From NCBI GenBank assembly GCA_015680685.1, contig MNCI01002033.1, positions 68,366-132,365 of the forward strand: a DNA stretch of 64,000 nucleotides. The letters are read 5' to 3'. Each line of letters begins with the position of its first letter. Position 1 is the stretch's first letter. The notes under the pieces were generated by a model, which saw only the letters and a list, made by a program, of their open reading frames with translations, was not told the origin of the DNA and did not search any database. The translations under genes and the position numbers were made by a program. This DNA is from Gnetum montanum (lineage: Eukaryota > Streptophyta > Gnetopsida > Gnetales > Gnetaceae). This document shows, piece by piece, positions 45,600 to 56,749 of this stretch.

Positions 45600-48500
45600 A
45601 AGCTATTAAGGCCCTTCTCTAAATGTTAGAGGATCTTGGGCTCTAATACCAATGTCCAATCCTCTTGGCAAAAGTCAACACCCATAAGGATCTTGCCTTT
45701 ATTCATGTGGGAAACTGTAGAGAAAAGGTGGTAGATAAAGTCTCCCCTAAGTGTGTGATAATCTCCCTCTCTGAGGAACCACTAACCATTGTGTGTTGAG
45801 TAAATATGTCAAAGGCCCACTTGCCATCAATTGCCTCAACAAACATCTCAATGCAGTGGCAGTTGAAAGACTCTTCTTTGATCTACTGAAGATATGCATC
45901 TTGCTCATGCTTATAGTGGTATTTGTGGTTTTTTTTTCGTATGCCCCCACTTGCACACCTAAGCATTGAAATTCTTTCAGTCCTACTTTTTCTAGGCAAG
46001 CATATCCATCTGTAACTACTACTATATGATTTTAAGGGTGGATTCATTCTTTCCCTAAATGGCTAACTAGTACCTTGCNTTTTTTCCACCCCAATGAGGG
46101 TGATTTTGCCAACCTCTTTGATGATGTACCATTGGGAGATCCCCCTACTCTCACACATGANCTTGGAGTTCATGCATGCATTTCCACATGTGCTCATTCA
46201 AGCACCTATAGATCCACAACACTTTTACATAGGAAAGCATGTACTGGCTAGTTGCCTCATACACACAGTGAGGCACCTACTCCACTTTAGGAGGGTACTT
46301 GGGGATGACATCTACTCTAGCCATCTGGTTTAGATCCTAGTGGAGCTTAGAACCCATTACCATTCAATAAGAAAATCAACATTAGCCACATTCTAAGCAT
46401 CAAAATCAGTAAAGAAACATAAGCAAAGCAACATCATATGCATACTGATATCAAGATCCACCTACTATAGGTAGTTTACAATATCCTCCACAATGCCTTT
46501 CATGAAGGCAGACTCATCCAATGTCTCTACCCATGGCTTCATGCAGTAGGTAGGTGCAGACAATGGATTGTTAGTAGGTACATCTGAGGTTGCAACCCAA
46601 CATTACAATAAGGAACAAATAAACAACTAAAGATGTAAGAGCAAAATAGCAATAGTAGATGGCAATATAAATCACTTACCTAGCAAGCCCTCATGTGTGA
46701 GAGTAGGGGGATCTCCCAATGGTACATCATCAAAGAGGTTGGCAAAATCACCCTCATTGGGGTGGAAAAAACCCTCTACCTCAAACTACTGGAGAGCATT
46801 TACAGCCTCATGTAGCTCCTCCTTGTGTGCTTTTCCCTCCTTAGCTTGAGGAGAGGTTGTCTCTACCACCATTGCCATTGTTGCTTCGGCAACCCTCCCA
46901 CCTAATTTACAAATATAACATTTTAACATTAGCATAGCATAGTAAAAAACCTAGAAAAATATAAACATAAAAAATATATAATGAATGCATCTATACACAT
47001 ACTAACCTACAACATTGGTGCACAAGATTGGGATCTTGAGGTGGATCTTCTTGATGCCTACCTATCCAACTATAGGAGTAGGCTCCTCCACTAAGTATGG
47101 CTTCTTAATCTTTGCCTTAGAGGGCCCCACTAATTTTGCAATTTAGTGGTTGGCCTTGTTCACATCTTCAATAATAATTGGGAGACACTCACCCACATTG
47201 TCATAGGAATAATGTGACTATCTGAGGTGGCCTTTGGTCATACCTGAGTACAACTCATCAATCTCTTCTATGGGGTCCTATGAGTGAGTGGTTACAAACA
47301 TGTGATTCACCCAAGGCTTAAACAGATACTCACAATCTTGCACTACCCAATGCCTGCTATCTTGGACCACCAAAAGCTATGCAAACCTTCATAGATATGC
47401 TATGAAAAACCTGAAGTGTATGTGAGACCTCACCTGAAGGTTGTAGCAAAGCTTGGTGATCTTTGCGTGTAGTCTAGTGGTAATGTAGGAGGCCCAGTTG
47501 AACCTCATTCCCTCCTTAGCACTCCTTCATCACTCATGCCTACTCCACCCCAAGGATTTTTCCTTGGAAGAGTAGCTTTTGGAAGGCATAAGCATGAAAG
47601 AGAGGGTAGAGTTCCTAGACCTCATGCACATTCATGTCTTTAACTAGGATGCCTTTGTGAGATCAAGTGGCTCCCAGCCACTCCTCAATCTCTCCTCTGT
47701 GGTCCACCTCTCTATTGGCCTTATTAACAACTAATGGATCATTAGTGCAAGGGCCAAAGAGGTCAACAAAGAGGGCCTCATTAAGGTTTAGGACTGTCCT
47801 CACTCTGCACACGTGGGTGACAAAGTGATAGATGTCACTATTGAAGGAGTCAATGATGGTGACCATTTCAACCATCAAAATTCTTAGGCTAAGGGCCAAG
47901 AAAAGGTCTATCATCCCAATCCAAGTGAGTTGAATAGTCAATGCCTCTAAGGCCTAATGGTATAACCAATATTGCATCCTCTTCACATCACCATATTTTA
48001 TGATGAGGGTGGTCTCAGTGTAGCCTATGGCAACAACCATCACCTCTCCTAAAGCAACTACAACTACAACATAGGAAACAACAACATTAAAATTATGCAA
48101 GCACAAATCAACAAGTGCACGTGAGCAAGCACATGAACAAAACAATATATTCTTACATGGAACAAATGGTGTGTAGGATGGTGGTTATGGTGATGCAAGA
48201 ATCTCCTATAGGTTGAGCTCACCATTAGCCCACCCCTCATCAAGCCAATCACAGACCTTGCATAACTCAAATTCCTTTGAGTACTGCTTATGGTACTCCT
48301 TTAGATCATCTCCCAACTATTCAAGGATAGCCCCTTAAATGTTTAGACTAGAGGAGAACACCTCTAGGGTGGTGTGAGTTAAGGAAAGAGCCTCTTCCTC
48401 ATCATGGAGACCCTCATCATCAACTTTGAATCTAGCATTAAGCATTTGCAATTAGTGGTTAGCAAACTTAGCATGGGCCAATAACAAGAAAAAAAATGTA

Positions 48501-48944
48501 AAATCATAACAACACTTACCCTCCTGTGTAGTATATAGTTCCAGGTTGGTTTGGGAATACTGTATGCACATGCAAAACAAAAAATAGGGTGTTGCTCCTA
48601 TTATAGCAAGCAAACTCTAGCATTTGTCAAATCCTAGATAAGGGATGAGTGTCCCTAGGGCTGTAGCCCAAGCCATCTACTTTGTCATCATTAGTAGTGG
48701 GCTCATTGGACATAAATCTCAATATGCCTCGATTGGTCCCAAGCAGCAATGTCTTGGTCATGACACTTATAGCCTTCACTGCTAAGTGTGACCGCATCAT
48801 CACACTAAAATGCTGTAGTAGGAATGCCAAGAACTTAGATGTCCCTGGTTGAAACCAAACTGCCTAATAACCCACCTGCATGTCAAGAACAAGAATGTTA
48901 GGCACAAGCTTGCTCATGCAACAAAGAATGCTGACAAGCTCCAT
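45600..48944 (-). pseudogene. Multi-exon gene remnant, antisense inside element G
   Basis: Minus strand, opposite to G, between protease and RT. Likely start ATG 48944 (MELVSILCCMSKLVPNILVL). Exons by reading frame and borders: 48520-48944; 48157-48431 (acidic, FKVDDEGLHDEEEALSLTH); 47007-48048 (includes MIDLFLALSLRILMVEMVT and MFVTTHS..IEEIDELYSGM); 46680-46901; 46466-46583 (VPTNNPLSAPTYCMKPWVET); about 46163-46340; about 45600-46078. Introns 48432-48519, 48049-48156, 46902-47006, 46584-46679 and about 46341-46465 have GT/AG ends and are 88-125 bp. Single stops, mostly TAG, and a frame change show decay. The protein is not one I recognise. An accessory antisense gene of the element, or a captured host gene; the exon structure argues against chance. 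Confidence 0.7.
46080..46160. repeat. 81-bp inverted copy flanked by single Ns
   Basis: Exact reverse complement of 46691-46771, bounded by N at 46079 and 46161. It breaks the coding frame of the antisense gene remnant. Most likely an assembly patch placed in the wrong spot or orientation. Confidence 0.95.
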
Positions 48945-50868
48945 GATGACTAAGATGAGTTTTAACAACACTCTACAACTGCAAAGGCAATCAATATGGC
49001 ATTAGTATGCATTAGATGAAAACTTTGATAAAGATACACTAAAATTAAATAGCAAAAATTAACATAACATAACATTAGTTAGCAAAATATCTTAGGGCCC
49101 ACTGGGATCCCATGGGTATAGGATGTCAACAGACACATTTGATGCACCTAGTACTCACTAAGGTACAACATGTTTCACAGAGCATTAGCATTTCATTTTG
49201 CACATTTACATGTTTGGCATCATAGGTTGCATGTTTTGGCAATTTAACATTAGCATTTTACATTTCACAGGTTTAGTATTCTTTTGCAAAACTTTCAAAA
49301 TTTTTTCTAACTCCAAGTAGCACAATCTAGAAAACTGTAAAAAATTTCAAAATCTGGGCTACCTTCAAGAGCACAATCTAGAAAACACAAATTTTTCTAA
49401 CTCTAGCTAACACCAACTATGCTCTGGCAACTGGAGCCTAGCCTTGGACCGAAGAAAAAATTCAAATACTAGTTATGTTTCCAACCCCAAAAATTTACAA
49501 GAAATTTTTAAAAGATAAAAAAATTAACTATGCATAGTCCTTCTAGGCATCATGCCCTACCACGATGTTGCCCATTGGTCACTCTCATTATGCCCCTTAC
49601 ACCAAGCACTAGCCATGGCCATTTCCCTTGTGGGTGCATTGATGGTGCTCCTAGTGCCACCCCTCTCATGACACCTATGGCTACATTCTTTCTGCTAAGC
49701 CATAGTGCACTCATGTCCCCTATGATTGCTAGACAAAACCAGAAAAATGAAAGCAAAATGAAATGGTAGAAACCCTCTACCACATCATTTTCCCTCAACA
49801 TGCTACCCTAGCCATTGCCGATTCCTTCACCCCCACCCTTGCATCACATTCAAAATCTCTCAAAATTTGAGAAACAAGGAGAAAAGGTAGTCCTCTACTA
49901 CTTTCTTGGCCTTGCAATGGAGGCCCTAGGTTGTCCCCACCACCATTACCCTCGTCCATGTTCATCACGTCTTTAACCTTGCAAGTGGTGGTTGTTGGCA
50001 ACCACTGGAAAGACCCAAGTCCCTTGCCATGTGCACCAAGTTTAAAATAAAAAATCTTTTTTCCTATTGAGTGATAAACAGGACTATGGCCTTTTGATCC
50101 CTGCCACCACATAAACAGCTACAAAACATAAACCCTCAACACACACATCCTCTCCTGCCATGGTCACACCAGCCTCCATAGTGACCATGGCCATAGCAAA
50201 ATAGCCCGAATGCTTGCACCTTGCATAGATCATCAAAACCCATGCAACTTCAAATCCCTTCATTGTGAAAAAACCCTTGCAAATGTGCATGCCCCTCATG
50301 GCTATGGTAGTTGCAATGACCATGGTGGAAGTGGCCCTTGCCATGACAAGGTGCCACCAAAACCAAGCCCTAAGCCTCAAAACTCCTAGGTGTGAAAAGT
50401 GAAAAATGAAAAACAACAAAAATGGTAGAGAATAGTAGGGGTACCTAGTGGACGGTGGTGCCCTCCATTCCTCCACACATGCCCATGGTACTCTCTTTCC
50501 CTCATCCATGTTGGTTAGTCTAGGGTGCTAGTGTCCACTTTAGTGTGACATTCTAGCAACTACACTCTTCCAATTATGCTACGTTATGAAAGTATGTGTT
50601 TTCAACTTTGACAATGACAAAGTTACCCAAGGTGAAAATGTGCTTTTATACCCCTGATACCACTTAATTTTTTCACCTATCCTAGGACTACGCTCTACAA
50701 TGTAAAGAATAGTTTGTTGGGAGTGTAGTAACTAGAGTTAGAAATTTTTTTTGCTTTTTTTGGTCATCCCTAGACTTAGAAAAATCTTGAACTTTTCTTG
50801 TTACCTAGTGAGCACCCAGGCCAATTTTGCTTTTCTAGTGCATCAAGCCTTGCACATATAGCACATGT
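48945..50868. other. Interval between antisense gene and second minisatellite
   Basis: Holds words typical of element G UTRs (gcattagcattt.., gactacgctcta near 50690). Readings at 49550-49801, 49795-50112 and 50084-50509 on the minus strand are fairly long but show no family feature; they could be upstream exons of the antisense gene. Nothing else recognised. Confidence 0.45.
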
Positions 50869-50962
50869 CATGGTTTTCTAGGACCTTAAATTGGTAACCC
50901 ATGGTCCATTAAGACCTTAAAATAGCAACCCCATGGCTTGCTAAGGCCTAAAATTGGCCCAC
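50869..50962 (+). repeat. Minisatellite between protease and RT, part 2 (element G)
   Basis: Three units beginning CATGG at 50869, 50900 and 50932 (31-32-bp spacing), each with ..AGGACCTTAAATTGG-like text. Together with part 1 it brackets the antisense gene remnant. Confidence 0.75.
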
Positions 50963-51119
50963 ATATCCCTTGTCTTTAAAATCATGTTTGCATACTTAGG
51001 AAAAAATTTTATTACATTGTTTTTTTTAATTGTGCATATTGATTTGATTAAGACAGGTGTGGCTTGACATTTTTCTAGTTTCTTTTGTAGGATTATTAAA
51101 AGATCTTTCAACATGACTA

Positions 51120-52440
51120 TGTTCAAGCATCTTCACTCACCTCTGGTCCTAACAAAGCCCCATGGTGATCTTACACAATGCATTAATCCACAATGCCTAG
51201 ACCTCGTGCCCATAGCCTACAATGAATACATAACATCTATAGAGGCATCACTAGACTAGCTAAATAATCTAGTTATGTTTCTAGATCTAGAGGCAAGTGA
51301 CATCATCGAGGATTCCCTCATTGAAGTCCATTTAGCAACACCTAGTATAGAGTTGAAGATGTTGAAACTTAGTTCTTTGTTAGATCCTCAACATGCCCAA
51401 AATATCACAAAAGTACTCAATGATAACATCAAGGTGTTTGCATGGTCTTATGAAGACATGCAAGGCTTAGATCCTAGCGTAGTGCAACACAACATAATCC
51501 TTGATCCCAGCATAAAACTAGTCAAGCAAAAAGCTTAAAAAGTTAGGCCTAAGGTGGCATTGTAGTTTGTGATGAGATCACTAAGCTCTAGAAAGCTAGT
51601 TTCATCTAGTTTGTTGACTACATAGACTGGGTCTCCAACATCATGGTTGTCCCCTAGAAAAATGGAAGCATATGCATCTACATAGAATTCTAGGACCTAA
51701 ACAAGGCAACCATTAATGATGATTTTTTATTACCTAGTATTGATCAATTGGTTAATACTATAACTGATCATGCCTTATTGTCCTTTATGGATGGGTTCTT
51801 CGGTTACAACTAGATTCAGACCAACCTAGAGCACTAGCTTAGTACTACCTTTATGACCCCTTGGGATACATTTTGTTGCACAATGATTCCCTTTGGGCTT
51901 AAAAATGTAGGAGCCACCTATCAACAAGCCATGATGTACATTTTTAGTGATTACCTATTAGGTCTGCTTAATGATTAAGTTGATGATATAGCAGTTAAGT
52001 CCAAGGCATCACACAACCATGGAGATGACTTAGATCTTGTGCTCAAACATTTCCTAAAGTAGGAACTTAGGCTAGATCCTAAGAAATGCATCTTTGATGT
52101 CAAGATAGGATGCATGATAGGTTTCATAGTATTTGAAGTAGGCATACACATAGACCCTAATAAGGTTAATCCCATTACCAACTTAGCACCACCAGCCAAC
52201 CTTAAGGAGCTATGAGGGTTACAAGGTAGATTGCAATTTATACAAAGGCTTATAACATGCTTGACTGACAAGTTGTAGCCAATGAAACACTTTCTTAAAA
52301 AAGGAGTTCACTTTGAGTGGACATCTCAATGCCAAGAGGCATTTGACAACCTTAAAGAAGAGTTGGCTAAATTTCCAATGGTCTACCCTCCACAAGGAGA
52401 TAGACCATTCTACATCTACCTTGTTACCTCTGATGCATCC
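51120..52440 (+). pseudogene. Element G reverse transcriptase
   Basis: Plus strand. N part at 51275-51538: LKLSSLLDPQHAQNITKVLN, KVFAWSYEDMQGLDPSVVQH. Then KNGSICICI.F.DLNKATIN, LLSFMDGFFGYN.IQTNLEH, FCCTMIPFGLKNVGATYQ (RT motifs in order), and LLND.VDDIAVKS, where the tyrosine codon of YVDD is now a stop. Thumb: ITNLAPPANLKEL.GLQGRL. Connection: FEWTSQCQEAFDNLKEEL. The paralogue in element F keeps YVDD at this place. At least two stops are TAG where F has Gln. Confidence 0.85.
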
Positions 52441-53390
52441 ATCACTTCATTACCTTATCAAAAGTGAGAAAATGGTACAAATGTGTTGGTATACTACCTA
52501 AGCCATGCATTGGTTTACTATGAAGCAAAGTACAATGATGTGAAAAATAATTGCCTCACATTGGTCTTCACACTTAAGAAGTGGAGGCACTATCTTTTTT
52601 GTAGCGAAGTCAACATCATCTTTAAGAGAAATGTAATCTAAGCAATTACCAAGAATATTTATAAGAATAGTCACATTACAAATTGGAAAGTAATAACTAT
52701 GGAGTTTAACTTACATTAGATTGTGCAAGCATCAACCAAAGGTCAAGCATTAGCCACACAACTTATGGCTTCCCCAATCTATGATCAAGCAACGATAGAT
52801 TCAAAATTTTTGGATGAGCATGTTACTAGCATAAGCCAAGTGCCTGACAACTTCAAGGTACTCTTACACTTCGATGGTGCTTGAATCTCTCAAGGGGGTA
52901 ACACCACTATAGTAATGACATTTCTTTCTAGGTAGATCTGACACTCCACATATTATTTTGCATTTCCATCTACTAATAATGTAGTAGAGTATGAAGGTCT
53001 CCTCTAGGGTATCTTAATGGCTTGTGACCTAGAAATACAAAACCTAGCAATCTGAGGTGACTCACAAGTAGTTGTCAACCAAGTCATAGAGGTTTATGCT
53101 TATAAAGCTTAACACTTGCAACCTTATTATGACTTGGCAAAACACTTGCTCAAGCAATTTGCAACTATTGATGTCCAACATATCCCTTGCAACAAAAATG
53201 TCATAGCTAATGCATTAGCAACATTAGCCTTAAGCATTGCACCTAACATGTTTCATGCCTTGCCCACATTGGTGGTAGATTGCATTGTGCTTGTCAGAAA
53301 AATAATTGACATTGCATTTATAGCCATATTAAGCATAACCCACATAGTATATTGGTACAATGACATTTAGATGTACCTTATATAGGGTGA
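52440..53390 (+). pseudogene. Element G RNase H and archaeal-type RNase H
   Basis: RNase H at 52480-52720 (LVYYLSHALVYYEAKYNDV..CLTLVFTLKKWRHYL). The second domain at 52850-53200 reads LLHFDGA.ISQGGN, FAFPSTNNVVEYEGLL.GI, LAI.GDSQVVVNQV.., with the acidic residues DG, E and D of an archaeal-type RNase H in place. The end (53116-53330) is open: AKHLLKQFATIDVQHIPCNK. This tandem is the hallmark of the Tat clade. Confidence 0.85.
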
Positions 53391-54610
53391 ACCTTCATGG
53401 CATCTAATCATTGATCAAAAGGATGCAATGCAAAAATGGTTGTAGTAGTATGTCATTTTTGGTGATAGTACATTATGTCGCAGATCCTACGATGACATAT
53501 TATTGACTTGCATTAGTGAAAGTGAAGTGTAGAAAATCATTGAACAAGTCCATAAGGGACTCTACAGAGGTCACATAGCACCCAAGACAATGGCAGTGAA
53601 GATTAGATGCTTAGGTTACTACTAGTCTTACATGAAGCATGATTGCATCTCCAAGGTCAAGACATGTGACACATGTCAACGACATGACAACTTAATGCAT
53701 GTGCCACCTATTGAACTACATACAATGTAGACCACATGGCTATTCTAACGTTGGCGGTTGAACATCATAGGGCCTATAATGCCTATGTCCTCCATAGGGC
53801 ATAGCTTCATTATAATTTCAACTAAGTATTTTACAAATTTGGTTGAAAATATTCTACTTAGGGGGACTGCATCACAACAGGTTTGTAGATTCATACTTGA
53901 TAACATAGTGACCTATTTTGGTTTACCCATGACCATTGTCACTAAAAATGGGCCATGGTTTAGAAGTGTTGAGACCAATGCCTTTTGCAAGTGCTTCAAG
54001 ATCAAACATTCCTTTTCATTTCCCTACTACTCACAAGTGAATGGCCAAGTGGAGGCCACAAACAAGATCATCGTGAATCTTTTAAAGAAGATGCTTAGTA
54101 GCAGCAAGTGGTAATGGCATGAGCAACTGATCTATGCACTCTAGGCCTACCACATAACATGAAGAATACCAATAGGTAAGACATCATATAGTTTGACTTA
54201 TGGGTATGAAGCAATCCTACCTCTTGAATTATAGGTCCCATCACTCCGTAATCCTCTTAAGCTTCATCGATGAGGCACAAAATGATAAGTTGAGAACCAT
54301 GGACCTTGATTAAATAGAGTAGAAGTTCATGTAGACACTTGATTGTATTAAGTGATACCAGTAAATGCAATGGCAGAAAGACCATCAGAATCAACATCAA
54401 CACCTAATCAAGAAAGGGAACTTAGTCCTCGAGGTCATTTGCAAACCCATAGATAAATTCTCAGCCAATTGGGAAGGGCCTTTCTTGGTTATCAAGGATT
54501 ATGTCAATGGGTCATTCAAGCTTACTGACCATGATGGCAATAAATTTTCCAATCTGGTGAACCATTCTTATCTGAAGCCATACCATGCATACCACACAAT
54601 GCCTCATTAA
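53390..54610 (+). pseudogene. Element G integrase
   Basis: Zinc-binding HHCC at 53540-53690: VHKGLYRGHIAPK..CDTCQRH, intact. Core at 53758-54114: NIIGPIMPMSSIGHSFIII (family DIIGP, first Asp now Asn), FILDNIVTYFGLPMTIVTKN (second Asp now Lys), YYSQVNGQVEATNKI (Glu kept). C-terminal domain at 54365-54610: KKGNLVLEVI, FSANWEGPFLVI, LVNHSYLKPYHAY. Two catalytic residues are lost. No chromodomain follows, in contrast to element C. Confidence 0.85.
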
Positions 54611-54636
54611 TGACAAAGTTAGGTAAGAAATAGTTC

Positions 54637-55215
54637 ACTATGATTATAAACTAGCATAGAAAGTCCACTACGACTATAAACTAGCACGACATTAGTTTGC
54701 TGCGACTATACACTTGCATAGCATCATCCACTATGATACTAAACTAGCATAACATAGTCTGCTATGACTATAAACCTGCACAACATGTTCCCTACAACAT
54801 TAAACTAGCATCCACATCCATAGTTTTCTATAATTATAAACTAGCATAGCAAGTCTACTGTGACTATAAACTAGCAAAGACAAGTTTGCTACAACTATAA
54901 AATGGCATAGCATAGTCTACTATGACTATAAATAGGCATAGCAAGTTTGCTATGACTATAAATTGGCACAACAATTTTGCTATGACTATAAACTAGCATA
55001 GACCATCTGCTATGATGCTAAATTGGTATAACTTGTCCTTGGGTCATGACGTTAAACTGACATAACATCCACTATCTGCTACGATGTTAAACTAGCACAT
55101 GGTAGTCTGCAAGGACTATAAACTAACACATCATGGTTTACCAAGAACTTAAATTGGGCCCATGGTTTACTAGGACCCTAAACTAGTAAAGCATACATTC
55201 TATTAGGACCTTAAA
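54637..55215 (+). repeat. Minisatellite after integrase (element G)
   Basis: About 18 degenerate units of roughly 30-34 bp of the form CTATGACTATAAACTAGCATAGC.., ending with units that read CATGGTTTACTAGGACC..AAACT. It lies right after the integrase stop, as in element F. Confidence 0.85.
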
Positions 55216-56733
55216 TTTGGTTCGTAGTTCAATACACATAGTTTGATGGATAAGCAAGTGACAATACTTCCAACTCCATGCCATTTTCCCACATCATGTG
55301 GGTGGGTTGTGACTCTGTAGTTCAAGAATGAATTTCCTATCATCATAAGAGGCTTTTAGAACATTTGTAGCATTACTGCCCTCCAACATCTTGTTAATCT
55401 TCTAGAAATACCCTTGGGCATTTCGTTGACCTTCCAGAGCTCCTACCATGGTTGCCAACACTACCAGCCTTAGGTTGCACCTATAGCATTACTAGCCTTT
55501 GGTATTTCATTATTGTTTGAAGCTCTCATTATCAGCACAATGCTTTGGAGTAGAGGTAGCATTACATACCCCATATCATTTCTGATGCTTTTTAGCTCTT
55601 GCCATTGATTGGGCACTTGCCAACAGTGTGACCATTGGAGCTTTTGTAGCCTTCCCGCTTTGGCACCTACACTAGTTTTCCTACACTGGCTCTTCAAGCT
55701 CTTGTAACTAGCCTAGCTATTACAGCATTTGTAGCACACTCACATCTAGCAATTTACCCTCATCTCATATTATGTGATTTTTTCTTATTTTCCCTACATT
55801 ATTTTTGCAAGACGAAGCCTCAGAGGTGGTCTTGCAAAGATGCATCTCATCGCAGTGGCAAGCCACCACATTTCTTTGATGTACATGATTGGATTAGCTA
55901 AGCTACTAAAGAGTACATATCCTTGTTACCCCATTATATCCTACTTTCATTCGCCCCTTTTACATTTCACTTCCCTACCTTCCCCTGCATCACCAAGCTT
56001 GCAACTCCTCCAATGCATATGGCATCCTCTTTACATCAACTGTAGAACCCATAGTGGACGTAACACAACTTGTCCTATGGGGAGCCTTTGTGGGCTAGTC
56101 AAAGCCCAGGAGGATGTAACACAACTCATCCAAAGGATGAAAAACCTATCCTATAAATGGGACACAGTTGTACTAGAGCTAAGCCCATTGGATGGCACAT
56201 AGCCCACCTGACGAGAAGCATCTTGTAGCTAGCATCTTACAATGTGTAGAACCCAAACTAGGTTCACCATGTAGTCAAAATGCAAAATGAAAAAAGGAAA
56301 AAAAAGAAGCAAATAAGGAAAAACATATCCCCAAGAAAAAATTAGTAGAGTTACAATTTTGCAATTGGTCCAACCCTAAATCTGCATCAACATTCTCACA
56401 AGCACTTTGATCAGAGGTCATAATTTTAGGGACAAACCATTTTAGTGCCATGAATGCTGACTCTCTCATAAGTACTTTGATGAGAGGTCATCATCTTAGT
56501 GATAAGCCACCATGGTGCCACACCTTGTAGTATCACAATGTTTGCATTTCATTCCTTCATTATCCCCTAATGCCCTCCCTACATCCTTTATCTCTAGCAT
56601 ACCATGATCCTTGGTAGTCTTGAGTATCATGAAGCAACATTTGGTCAAGCATTGATGGGTGATGTTAGTGCCAAGATTGCTATGGTGTTTTTCCTTCTTT
56701 GTCGACATCTCTTGGGCCACTCCTACAGACGTC
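55216..56733 (+). other. 3' untranslated part of element G
   Basis: Non-coding by my reading. It has repeated GCATTTGTAGCATTAC-like words (55365-55720) and a pair of similar stretches around 56055 and 56110 (..gtaacacaact.gtcc). A 142-residue reading at 55774-56202 (plus) has no family feature. Confidence 0.5.
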
Positions 56734-56749
56734 AAAAAAGAGGGGACAA
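56734..56749 (+). promoter_or_regulatory. Polypurine tract of element G
   Basis: AAAAAAGAGGGGACAA directly before the right LTR (TGAAACACC). Confidence 0.85.

Noticed and set aside
50084-50509. 141-residue minus-strand reading as a possible gene
   Set aside because: No recognised domain and hydrophobic low-information sequence; kept only as a possible upstream exon of the antisense gene.
54637-55215. Regular repeats that might suggest a CRISPR-like array
   Set aside because: Units are contiguous and diverged with no unique spacers, and the context is a plant retrotransposon.
55774-56202. 142-residue plus-strand reading near the 3' end of element G
   Set aside because: Lies in the 3' untranslated part of G, with no motif; probably chance.
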